Source: Williamsia maris (GTDB lineage Bacteria; Actinomycetota; Actinomycetes; Mycobacteriales; Mycobacteriaceae). Taken from it: 64,000 nt of DNA. Below, piece by piece: positions 44,798-52,332 of this stretch; positions within the stretch are counted from its first letter, which is position 1; the number at the start of each line of letters is the position of its first letter. The stretch covers positions 930,001 to 994,000 of the forward strand of contig NZ_JAMTCJ010000001.1 in assembly GCF_024171815.1 (NCBI RefSeq), in the 5' to 3' direction. The position numbers and the translations under genes were made by a program. The notes under the pieces were generated by a model. It saw only the letters and a program-made list of their open reading frames with translations. It ran no database searches and was not told the DNA's origin.

Positions 44798-44923
44798 TCG
44801 GGTCCTTCGCGGTCTCACCGCCACCCGACCACATCCGTTCCATCCGCGCCGTATCTCGCTGCGCACATCCCACCGATGAACCCTCGGGCAAAACATCACG
44901 TACGTCCCTATGAAAGGAACACC

Positions 44924-45757
44924 ATGGCTCGCTCCGATGTCCTGGTCAGCGCCGACTGGGCTGAGCAGAACCTGAACACCGACAAGGTCGTGCTCGTCGA
45001 GGTCGACGAGGACACCACCGCCTACGACGGCGGCCACATCGCCGGCGCGATCAAGCTCGACTGGAAGGCGGACCTGCAGGACCAGGTCCGTCGCGACTTC
45101 CTGAACCAGGAGCAGTTCTCCGACCTGCTGTCGACACGCGGCATCGCCAACGACGACACCGTGATCCTGTACGGCGGCAACAACAACTGGTTCGCCGCCT
45201 ACGCCTACTGGTACTTCAAGCTGTACGGCCACAAGGACGTCCGCCTGCTCGACGGTGGTCGCAAGAAGTGGGAGCTCGACGGCCGCCCGCTGTCGACCGA
45301 CGCCGTGTCGCGTCAGGGCACCTCGTACAAGGCCGAGGCCCCCGACCTGTCGATCCGTGCGTTCCGCGACGAGGTCATCGACGCCATCGGCACCAAGAAC
45401 CTGCTCGACATCCGGTCGCCCGACGAGTACTCGGGCAAGATCCTCGCGCCGGCCCACCTCCCGCAGGAGCAGAGCCAGCGTCCCGGCCACATCCCCGGCG
45501 CGGTCAACGTGCCGTGGAGCAAGGCCGCCAACGAGGACGGCACCTTCAAGTCCGACGACGAGCTCAAGGAGCTCTACGACGGTGTCGGCATCGATCCCGC
45601 CAAGGGCACCATCGCCTACTGCCGCATCGGCGAGCGTTCGTCGCACAGCTGGTTCGCACTGACCCAGCTGCTCGGCTACGACAACGTCAAGAACTACGAC
45701 GGCAGCTGGACCGAATACGGCTCTCTGGTGGGCGCCCCCATCGAGCTTGGAGAATAG
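44924..45757 (+). CDS. sseA: Thiosulfate sulfurtransferase (rhodanese), CysA2/SseA type
   Basis: A 277-residue two-domain rhodanese. The C-terminal domain has the active loop CRIGERS with Cys233; the N-terminal domain is degenerate at that position, as usual. It moves sulfane sulfur from thiosulfate to a thiol acceptor. Length and active-site position match mycobacterial CysA2. ATG 44924 follows GAAAGGAAC by a few bases. It is under the proposed Cys-leader control and overlaps the signals of sseC downstream. Confidence 0.94.
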   Translation: MARSDVLVSADWAEQNLNTDKVVLVEVDEDTTAYDGGHIAGAIKLDWKADLQDQVRRDFLNQEQFSDLLSTRGIANDDTVILYGGNNNWFAAYAYWYFKLYGHKDVRLLDGGRKKWELDGRPLSTDAVSRQGTSYKAEAPDLSIRAFRDEVIDAIGTKNLLDIRSPDEYSGKILAPAHLPQEQSQRPGHIPGAVNVPWSKAANEDGTFKSDDELKELYDGVGIDPAKGTIAYCRIGERSSHSWFALTQLLGYDNVKNYDGSWTEYGSLVGAPIELGE

Positions 45758-45759
45758 AT

Positions 45760-46068
45760 ATGTGTGCAGCACCGAAGCAGGGGCAGAAGTTGCCCGCCGG
45801 AGTCGACGTCGAGAAGGAGACCGTCCTGACCGGTCAGGTTCTCGACGCTGACGGATCCCCCGTGGCGGGCGCGTTCGTCCGCCTGCTCGACGGGACCCGC
45901 GAGTTCACCGCCGAGGTCGTCGCGAGCGGAACCGGCGATTTCCGGTTCTTCGCCGCGCCCGGCACGTGGACCATCCGCGCGCTGTCGTCGCGGGGCAACG
46001 GTGAGACCACCGTGACCCCGGACGGCACCGGCGTGTTCGAACACGACGTCACGGTCGCCCCGAGCTGA
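45760..46068 (+). CDS. sseC: DUF1416 protein, SseC/Rv0814c type
   Basis: A 102-residue protein starting MCAAPKQGQKLPAG and folding as a carboxypeptidase-regulatory-like beta sandwich (LTGQVLDADGSPVAGAFVRL). The second-residue cysteine is conserved in the family. It always accompanies the rhodanese gene in mycobacteria and is thought to serve sulfur transfer; the biochemical role is unproven. GGAG inside the end of sseA lies 8 nt before the ATG; the stop-to-start gap is 2 nt. Confidence 0.92.
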   Translation: MCAAPKQGQKLPAGVDVEKETVLTGQVLDADGSPVAGAFVRLLDGTREFTAEVVASGTGDFRFFAAPGTWTIRALSSRGNGETTVTPDGTGVFEHDVTVAPS

Positions 46069-46084
46069 CCCACGTCCCTTCGAC

Positions 46085-46125
46085 GACGAGTCGCCCCCAT
46101 CGCATCGCGGTGGGGGCGACTCGTC
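46085..46125. terminator. Bidirectional terminator after sseC
   Basis: A perfect 15-bp stem (46085-46099 with 46111-46125, 11-nt loop) separates sseC from the convergent NTF2-like gene. Confidence 0.82.
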
Positions 46126-46138
46126 TCTGCGGGTGTGG

Positions 46139-46522
46139 CTACCGCGGATCGAGGAACGTGTAGAGCGCGGTGAACCGGCCCGCCCGGACATGCGCGACGT
46201 CCATGCCGGTCACCACCGCGGGACCACCCGCAGGCCCGAGGGCCCAGGACACGCGGCCCAGATCGTCGATCACCGCGGGCTCGACGCCGATGGTGAACGT
46301 CAGGCCGGGTGCGTCGAGCTGCAGCGTCCGGATCTTCGCGTCGATCGCGTCGTACCCGGACACCGACCCCTCGGCGTCGTAGAAGTGGGCGTTGGGGTCG
46401 TAGAGAGCCTCGATCAGCTCGCGGCGGGCGACGTCGTCGGTGGTGTTGAACACCTCGAGAACGTTGCGGCGCATGGCATCTGCGATGGCGTCGGACGAAT
46501 TGGTGCTGGTGGTCTGCGACAC
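46139..46522 (-). CDS. NTF2-like (SnoaL-type) protein
   Basis: A 127-residue NTF2-fold protein (ELIEALYDPNAHFYDAEG, MDVAHVRAGRFTALYTFLD). GTG 46522 has AGAGG 6 nt upstream and starts VSQTTSTNSS; the longer frame from 46588 reads into the palindrome that overlaps the MarR start. It is divergent from a MarR regulator and probably its target. Function is not deducible; the family includes isomerases and non-catalytic ligand binders. Confidence 0.82.
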   Translation of the reverse strand: MSQTTSTNSSDAIADAMRRNVLEVFNTTDDVARRELIEALYDPNAHFYDAEGSVSGYDAIDAKIRTLQLDAPGLTFTIGVEPAVIDDLGRVSWALGPAGGPAVVTGMDVAHVRAGRFTALYTFLDPR

Positions 46523-46583
46523 GGGAACCTCTATGGTGATGATCGGAGGGCGGACGTCGCCCGAGTGATCGATGACCCGAAAG

Positions 46584-46601
46584 TACATGACATGTCACGT
46601 A
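46584..46601. promoter_or_regulatory. 18-bp palindrome over the MarR start codon
   Basis: TACATGACATGTCACGTA is palindromic except for one base pair. It includes the MarR ATG (46592) and lies 62 nt upstream of the divergent NTF2-like gene, a typical MarR autoregulatory operator. Confidence 0.62.
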
Positions 46602-47077
46602 ATGACCAGTCGCGGGACGCGCCGTGGCTGACGGCTGCGCAGCAGCAGACGTGGCGTTCGTACATGGGGTTGTCGCTGCAGATGACCTATGAGATGAACC
46701 GGCAACTCTCCGAGGACGCCGACCTCTCGCTCGCCGACTATTCGGTGCTCGTCGCGTTGGCCGACAGCGACGACGGACGACGCGGACTGACCGACCTCGC
46801 CACCGAGATCGGATGGGAACGCAGCCGGCTGTCGCATCATCTGAAACGGATGTGTACCCGCGGCCTGACCGAGCGCCACCCGTCGAGGACCGATGGTCGG
46901 GCGACCGACGCGACCTTGACGTCGGCCGGCCGCGTGGCCCTCGAGGCCGCGGCCGCCGGTCACGTCGACCTCGTGCAGCGACTCTTCTTCGCGCCCCTCG
47001 CCGAGCAGGACGTCGTGTCGCTCGGCGAGGTTCTCGACCGGCTGAGATCCCACGTCCGTGACGCGGGCACCCTCTGA
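46592..47077 (+). CDS. MarR family transcriptional regulator
   Basis: A 161-residue winged-helix MarR protein: dimerisation helices at both ends and a DNA-binding part with LTDLATEIGWERSRLSHHLKRM and a wing ending in SRTDGRATDATLT. ATG 46592 is embedded in an 18-bp palindrome, so it may block its own translation start region when bound. The divergent NTF2-like gene is the likely co-target. The effector is unknown. Confidence 0.88.
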   Translation: MSRNDQSRDAPWLTAAQQQTWRSYMGLSLQMTYEMNRQLSEDADLSLADYSVLVALADSDDGRRGLTDLATEIGWERSRLSHHLKRMCTRGLTERHPSRTDGRATDATLTSAGRVALEAAAAGHVDLVQRLFFAPLAEQDVVSLGEVLDRLRSHVRDAGTL

Positions 47078-47134
47078 CCACCCCACGAGTACCGGCGTGA
47101 CGCGGTCCCGACGTTTCGTCGTAGAATCGACGAC

Positions 47135-47233
47135 GTGGTCATCTTCTTCGAAGTCCTGCTGGTGCTGGCGACGCTCGCGATCGTCTGGTTCGGCCTGTAC
47201 ACGCTGTACCGGTTGATCAACGACGAGTCGTGA
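47135..47233 (+). CDS. 32-residue leaderless membrane peptide
   Basis: A short ORF beginning VVIFFEVLLVLATLAIVW, with a single hydrophobic helix (about residues 2-20) and a charged tail ending LINDES. A consensus TAGAAT -10 box (47122-47127) ends 7 nt before the GTG, the leaderless pattern. The stop is 39 bp before the nitrobindin gene, so the two may share an mRNA. I know no characterised relative. It is too short for most gene callers. Confidence 0.68.
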   Translation: MVIFFEVLLVLATLAIVWFGLYTLYRLINDES

Positions 47234-47272
47234 TCCGCACGCTCACTGCGCTCACACCTCACGGGGACACAC

Positions 47273-47947
47273 ATGCCGACCGATGACGCGTCCGGCGCGG
47301 AATCGACGCCGCCCGTCATCGCGGGCAATGATGCGATCGCTGCCGCCGAAGAGCGTGCGGCGCACACCGCCGACGCCAACATCCCCAACCTCACCGGGCT
47401 CCCGTTGCCCGACGACACCGCCAACCTGCGCCAAGGCCCCGATCTGCATCCGGGCCTGCTCGGCCTGCTTCCACTGGTCGGCGTCTGGCGCGGTCTGGGC
47501 GAGGGCAACGATCCGGCTTCGGGCAAGTACCACTTCGGGCAGCAGATCGTCATCAGCCACGACGGGCAGAACTACCTGAGCTGGGAGTCGCGCTCCTGGG
47601 TGATCGACGACGACGCCCAGTACGTCGGCCCGAGCCTGCGGGAGTCGGGCTTCTGGCGCATCAGCGGACCCGACAGCGACGAGACGATCGAGTTCCTCGT
47701 GACGCACGCCGAGGGATGGATCGAGTTGTTCTACGGATCGCCGTTGAACCAGACGTCGTGGGAGCTCGTGACCGACGTGGTGATCACGTCGGCCTCCGGC
47801 ACCGCCGACGGACGCCAGATCGGCGGCGCCAAGCGTCTTTACGGTCTCGTCGAGGACGGCGATCTCGCCTACGTCGAGGAACGTGTCGACGCCGACGGCG
47901 ACCTGGTCCCGCGGCTCTCGGCGAAGTTGCAACGTCACATCGGGTGA
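47273..47947 (+). CDS. Nitrobindin-type heme-binding beta-barrel protein (Rv0813c-like)
   Basis: A 224-residue protein with a roughly 60-residue polar N-terminal part, then a ten-stranded barrel opened by GVWRGLGEG (70-78, family motif GxWxGxG). It ends with His222, the proximal heme ligand in nitrobindins. Relatives bind ferric heme and isomerise peroxynitrite to nitrate; the M. tuberculosis ortholog was first described as a fatty-acid-binding-like protein. ATG 47273 follows a weak GGGGAC. Confidence 0.9.
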   Translation: MPTDDASGAESTPPVIAGNDAIAAAEERAAHTADANIPNLTGLPLPDDTANLRQGPDLHPGLLGLLPLVGVWRGLGEGNDPASGKYHFGQQIVISHDGQNYLSWESRSWVIDDDAQYVGPSLRESGFWRISGPDSDETIEFLVTHAEGWIELFYGSPLNQTSWELVTDVVITSASGTADGRQIGGAKRLYGLVEDGDLAYVEERVDADGDLVPRLSAKLQRHIG

Positions 47948-47961
47948 CGTCCCGTCAGTGA

Positions 47962-47973
47962 AGTAGCACTACT
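47962..47973. promoter_or_regulatory. AGTAGCACTACT palindrome upstream of the DinB-family gene
   Basis: A perfect inverted repeat (AGTAG/CTACT, 2-nt centre). It is the exact reverse complement of the 12-mer at 54951-54962 upstream of cydA. It lies 67 nt before the DinB-family start. Confidence 0.6.
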
Positions 47974-48039
47974 GCGGTGTGTCGGATACTGGACTAAGGG
48001 TTGATGCGCGCAATGCCCTGTTGGTGAGAAGCTGACAGG

Positions 48040-48588
48040 ATGATGATTGCGAGCGCGAATGTGCCGGGCGAACGCGAGACGCTGATCGAGATCTACGGAG
48101 ATCAGCGCAAGGCACTCCTCGTCACCCTCGACGGGCTCTCCGAGGACGACGCACGCAAGGCATCCACCGTGAGCGAGCTGACCCTCGGTGGTCTCGTGAA
48201 GCATCTGACGAACCTCGAGAAGTACTGGATCACGACCATCGCGGAGGCCGATCCGGACTCGGAGTTCGATGTGGCCGGCGCGGAGAACGCCTACACGCTG
48301 ACCGACGGCGACACCTTCGAGGCGTGGCTGGCCGAGTACCGCGACCAGGCTCAGCGCACCGACGAGTTCATCGCGACCGTCCCCGATCTCGACCTGTTGA
48401 TCCCGGTCCCGACCGCGCCGTGGGCGCCGGTCCGCCAGCACCACACGGTGCGGCGCATCCTGCTGCACCTGTTCCGCGAGACCGCGCAGCACAGTGGCCA
48501 TGCCGACCTGATCCGCGAGTCGATCGACGGACAGAGCACCACCACGACGATGGCGTCGGACGCCAACCGGAGTTCCGACCGGGCCTGA
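48040..48588 (+). CDS. DinB family (DUF664) four-helix protein
   Basis: A 182-residue DinB-like protein with His residues placed for a metal site: VKHLTN in helix 2 and QHSGHAD in helix 4. The superfamily includes mycothiol- and bacillithiol-dependent transferases, which fits an organism with mshD, but the substrate is unknown. ATG 48040 is taken; ATG 48043 is equally possible. The upstream palindrome is shared with the cyd operon, hinting at common control. Confidence 0.87.
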   Translation: MMIASANVPGERETLIEIYGDQRKALLVTLDGLSEDDARKASTVSELTLGGLVKHLTNLEKYWITTIAEADPDSEFDVAGAENAYTLTDGDTFEAWLAEYRDQAQRTDEFIATVPDLDLLIPVPTAPWAPVRQHHTVRRILLHLFRETAQHSGHADLIRESIDGQSTTTTMASDANRSSDRA

Positions 48589-48881
48589 ACCCCCCCGGAC
48601 ATGGGACGACCCCCGCACCGCTCCCTGGGGAGCCGAGCCTGTCAGGACATGACAGGGGTACGGGGGCCGGGCGACCACCTGGGATTCGCAGGGTGACGGC
48701 GCCGCTGTCACGTCAACCGTGACGGGCGGTTTCGCACCGGGGAACCCGGGCAACACGCCACCTAACTGATGGTCACCTCACGTGTCCATATGTTTTTCAA
48801 CTGCAGACCACCTCCTTCCTCGTGTACGCCCGACGCTACGCGCGCTCCGACCGCTCGGCAACGGATTAATCGAGTCATCGA
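48589..48881. other. 293-bp structured non-coding gap at a convergent junction
   Basis: No gene is supported. Several hairpins are visible: 48638-48656 (CCTGTCA/TGACAGG), 48707-48723 (GTCACG/CGTGAC) and a CCGGGGAACCCGGG-type stretch near 48740-48752. The region separates the DinB-family gene from the end of cydC. It may hold terminators for both or an unassigned structured RNA. Confidence 0.45.
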
Positions 48882-50567
48882 TTACGCGGCACGCGAACGC
48901 GACCGCGCCTGGCGGCCTTGACAACCGAGATCCACCACGCGGGCCGTACCGATGTCCGTCGGCAGACGGTGTGTCACCAGGACGACGGTGCGTCCCGGTT
49001 CGACCAGACCGCTGTCGGGGTCGAGCAGGGCGCGGTGCAGTCGGTCGGACTCGGTGCGGTCGAGGTGCTCGCACGGCTCGTCGAGCAGCAGCACTGGTGC
49101 CGGGTTGATCAGCGCCCGTGCCAGCAGCAGACGTCGGCGTTGCCCGGCGCTCATCGCGTCGGCGCCGCTGTCGAGGACGGTGTCGAGGCCGTCGGGCAGT
49201 CCGGCCACCCAGTGGTGCAGGCCGACCGCGTCGAGCGCCGCGTGCAGCATCGCGTCGCCCGCGTCGCCGCGGGAGACCAGCAGGTTCTCTCGCACCGAGG
49301 TCGTGAAGACGTGGCCGTCCTCCCCGAAGTAGCGGACCGCGTCGTCGAGCGTTCCACCCGGCGCACGCACCGTGCCTGCGATCGGCTCGAGCAATCCGGC
49401 GAGGGTGAGCAGCAGGGCGGTCTTGCCGCAGCCACTGAGACCCACGACCGCGACCCGGTCGCCGGGTTCGATGACGTCGAGGTCGGTGTCGGGGCCGAAC
49501 GCCGTCGCGCTCGGGTGGCCCCAGCGCAGACCATCGGTACGCAGCGTCGGTGTCGCATCAGGCGGCACCGGTCGCGACGCGCTCGGTCGGGGTACGGACG
49601 CGAGGTCGGTGGCGGGCCCGGCCCCGTCGACGAGGTCCATCACCCGCGCCGCGGCGAGCCGACTGCGGTGCAGTTGCCTGCCCGCGTCGATGAGCGAGCC
49701 GGCCGTCTCGAACGCACTGAGCGGCAACAGGATCAACACACCGATGGTGGTGGCGTCGGAGGTCGAGCTCATCCCGACGGCGATCAGGCACGCGATCAGG
49801 GTCGTGAGCGCGAAGGCGGCGGGCAACACCGCGGCGGCGGCGGATTCGATGCGTCGCCCGCGGTCGTGAGCGATCAGCGCCCGACGCTCGGCGTCCTCGG
49901 CCCGGCCCAGTAGCCAGTCCCGACGGCCGGCCACGACGAGTTCCGGTGCGTGCCACAGCAGAGTCGCGGTGATCTCGGCGACCTCGTCGCGCGCGGTGTG
50001 CGCGTCGCGTTCCGAGCGCGCGGCACCCGCGGCGGCCGCGATCGGTGCGACGACTCCGGCGAGGACCCATGCGGCGGCCATCGCGACGCCGGCCCACGGC
50101 GAGATCCACGCCATGACCGCGACGGCGGCGACGGCGGTGACCGCGGCGGACCCGATGGGGATGAGGCCGCGGATGAGGGCGTTGCCCACCTCGTCGATGT
50201 CGTCGCCGCTGCGCGAGACGATCTCGGCGCGACGCAACGTCACCGAGTACGACGGCGACCCACCCGCCAACGCGCGATAGAGCCGTTGACGGGCGGTGGC
50301 CATGGCGTCGAGGGCGAGGTCGTGTGTGGCCAGGCGCTCCAGATATCGCAGCAGAGCACGCGAGATACCCAGTGCGCGAACGGCGGTGACCGCCACCGAC
50401 AGCGCCAGCACGGGTGGCATCTGCCAGGCCCGGGTGATCAGCCACGCCGACAGGCCGGCCAACGCCAGTGCGCTCATGGCGGCCGCGGCACCGAGCATCA
50501 TGGACTTGGCGACCGGTCGGACGCGGAGTCCGAGCAGTCGCAGCGCGCGAACCAGCGGATCAGACAT
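48882..50567 (-). CDS. cydC: Thiol reductant ABC exporter subunit CydC
   Basis: A 561-residue half-transporter with six membrane helices and a C-terminal ATPase: Walker A GLSGCGKT, signature MSAGQRRRL and Walker B VLLLDEP. With CydD it exports cysteine/glutathione-type thiols needed to assemble cytochrome bd. ATG 50567 overlaps the cydD end by 8 nt. It is last in cydABDC. The signature serine-alanine-glycine (SAGQ) replaces the usual SGGQ. Confidence 0.92.
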   Translation of the reverse strand: MSDPLVRALRLLGLRVRPVAKSMMLGAAAAMSALALAGLSAWLITRAWQMPPVLALSVAVTAVRALGISRALLRYLERLATHDLALDAMATARQRLYRALAGGSPSYSVTLRRAEIVSRSGDDIDEVGNALIRGLIPIGSAAVTAVAAVAVMAWISPWAGVAMAAAWVLAGVVAPIAAAAGAARSERDAHTARDEVAEITATLLWHAPELVVAGRRDWLLGRAEDAERRALIAHDRGRRIESAAAAVLPAAFALTTLIACLIAVGMSSTSDATTIGVLILLPLSAFETAGSLIDAGRQLHRSRLAAARVMDLVDGAGPATDLASVPRPSASRPVPPDATPTLRTDGLRWGHPSATAFGPDTDLDVIEPGDRVAVVGLSGCGKTALLLTLAGLLEPIAGTVRAPGGTLDDAVRYFGEDGHVFTTSVRENLLVSRGDAGDAMLHAALDAVGLHHWVAGLPDGLDTVLDSGADAMSAGQRRRLLLARALINPAPVLLLDEPCEHLDRTESDRLHRALLDPDSGLVEPGRTVVLVTHRLPTDIGTARVVDLGCQGRQARSRSRAA

Positions 50568-52332
50568 GGACCGCGCCCATCTCGATGATGTGCCCGGCGG
50601 ACGCGAGTACGGCCGGTCGATGACTGACGACGATGACCGTGTCGCCCGCAGCCGCACGGGCACGCAGAGCGTCGATGACGCGGGCCTCGGACGCGTCGTC
50701 GAGGTGCGCGGTCGGCTCGTCGAGCAGGAGCAGCCGCGCGGGCGACGCCAGCACCCGGGTGAGCGCGAGGCGTTGTCGCTGCCCGGCCGAGATGCCCACA
50801 CCGCCGGTACCGATCAGGGTGTCGACGCCGTCGCGTAGTTCGCGCACGACGGTGTCGAAACCGATGGCACGCGCGGCGGTGTCGATGGCCGAACGGTCGG
50901 CGTCGAAGAGCATGAGGTTGTCGAGGACGGTGCCGGGCACCACGACCGGTGGCTCGGCCAGCCAGGCGATGTCGCCGACCGACGGTCCGGTCACGGGGGT
51001 GTCGCCGATCAGGACGGCGCCCTCGTCGGGACGGATCAGGCCGGCGATGGCCTGCAGCGTGGTGCTCTTGCCGGTGCCGTTCTCACCGGTGATGACGGTG
51101 ATGACGCCGGGTTCGCATCGGGCGGTGAGTCCGCGCGGGGCCCACCCGTCGCGGTCCACGATCCCGAGGTTCACGAACTCCACCCCCGTCGACCGGGCGG
51201 TTGCAGACATCGACTGGGCACTTAACGGCGTCAATTGGGCACTTGAACCCGTTGGTTGGGCACTCGACGCCTGTAGGTGCCCAACTGGCGGGTGTACGTG
51301 CCCAACTAGCGGGTGTACGTGCCCAACTGGCGGGTGTACGTGCCCAACTGGCGGGTCGAGGATCGCGAGGACATCGTCGGCCGCGGTGCGACCGGCCTCG
51401 GAGTTGTGGAACTGCGTACCCACCGACCGCAACGGCAGGTAGACCTCCGGCGCCAGGATCAGCGCGAGGATTCCCGCGTTCAGGCTCATCTCGCCGTAGA
51501 CCAGCCGCAGCCCGATACCCACGGCCACGACGGCGACACACAGCGTCGCCAGCAACTCGAGCACCGCACCGGAGAGGAACGCGATGCGCAGCGCACCCAT
51601 CGTCGAGCGTCGGTTGGCCTGCCCCAGCGCACCGACACGATCGACCGGCTCGTCGGCGCGATGCAGCGCCCGCAGGGTGGGGATGCCGGCCACGAGGTCC
51701 AGGAGTTGCGCAACCTGTCGGTTCATGGCGTTCAGGCGAGCGCGGGTCCGCTCGCGGGTCATCAGACCGATCAGCACCATGAACACCGGGATCAGCGGCA
51801 GCGTGACGACGACGATCACCGCGGACGTCAGGTCGGTGAACGCCATCACCACGATGACCGCGGGCGTGACGGTCACCGACAACACCAGCGAGGGAACGAA
51901 CGACGTCAGATACGGTCCGAGTCCTTCGAGTCCCCGGGTCAGGACGGTCATCAGGTCGCCGCGCCGGCGCTGCAGATCGCGCGGGCTGGTGCGCGCCGGG
52001 TCGGTGAGGGCCTCCAGCGCGGCACCCCGCAGTTCGGCGATGACCGCCGCGGACGCACGATGCGCGTACCGGTCGTGGCCCATGGTCGCGACCACCCGCA
52101 CCACGAATGCCGCCGCCACCATCCCGAGATGCGCCGCCTGGGCGTCGAGCGACTGCGACGACGGATCGGTGACCAGCTCCGAGAGGATCGCGGCGATGGC
52201 CACCGCACCGACGACCACGGCCGCAGCCGTCACCACACCCATGGCACTGGTGATCACGACGTAGCGACGGGCGCTGGGCGACCGGCGGAGCAGCCGGGGG
52301 TCGATCGGCGGTCGCGATGTCGCGCTCATCAT
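50560..52332 (-). CDS. cydD: Thiol reductant ABC exporter subunit CydD with repeat linker
   Basis: A 590-residue half-transporter: six helices, then ATPase with Walker A GENGTGKST, signature ISAGQRQRL and Walker B LLLLDEP. Between the membrane part and ATPase lies an unusual linker of about 45 residues: four PPVGHVH-type heptads followed by three SSAQ-type heptads, encoded by seven 21-bp units in opposing orientation. ATG 52332 overlaps the cydB stop (ATGATGA). The linker is absent from textbook CydD proteins. Confidence 0.9.
   Translation of the reverse strand: MMSATSRPPIDPRLLRRSPSARRYVVITSAMGVVTAAAVVVGAVAIAAILSELVTDPSSQSLDAQAAHLGMVAAAFVVRVVATMGHDRYAHRASAAVIAELRGAALEALTDPARTSPRDLQRRRGDLMTVLTRGLEGLGPYLTSFVPSLVLSVTVTPAVIVVMAFTDLTSAVIVVVTLPLIPVFMVLIGLMTRERTRARLNAMNRQVAQLLDLVAGIPTLRALHRADEPVDRVGALGQANRRSTMGALRIAFLSGAVLELLATLCVAVVAVGIGLRLVYGEMSLNAGILALILAPEVYLPLRSVGTQFHNSEAGRTAADDVLAILDPPVGHVHPPVGHVHPLVGHVHPPVGHLQASSAQPTGSSAQLTPLSAQSMSATARSTGVEFVNLGIVDRDGWAPRGLTARCEPGVITVITGENGTGKSTTLQAIAGLIRPDEGAVLIGDTPVTGPSVGDIAWLAEPPVVVPGTVLDNLMLFDADRSAIDTAARAIGFDTVVRELRDGVDTLIGTGGVGISAGQRQRLALTRVLASPARLLLLDEPTAHLDDASEARVIDALRARAAAGDTVIVVSHRPAVLASAGHIIEMGAVHV
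51215..51346. repeat. Seven 21-bp units arranged as an inverted repeat inside cydD
   Basis: TGGGCAC occurs at 51215, 51236 and 51257, then the reverse complement GTGCCCA at 51277, 51298, 51319 and 51340. Spacing is exactly 21 bp in each arm and symmetric about 51270. The four right units share a longer GGCGGGTGTACGTGCCCAACT consensus. Confidence 0.9.

Noticed and set aside
48589-48881. Cobalamin or cyclic-di-AMP riboswitch
   Set aside because: CCGGTGCGAAACCG (minus) and CCGGGGAACCC (plus) recall parts of these classes, but the other conserved elements are missing and no gene lies downstream in the right direction.
49118-49306. Arg/Pro-rich plus-strand frames within cydC
   Set aside because: Typical antisense shadow frames of a GC-rich gene, with no start signals.
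51215-51346. CRISPR or iteron-type origin from the 21-bp repeats
   Set aside because: The units keep the cydD frame open and lie between its two domains; no replication genes are nearby.
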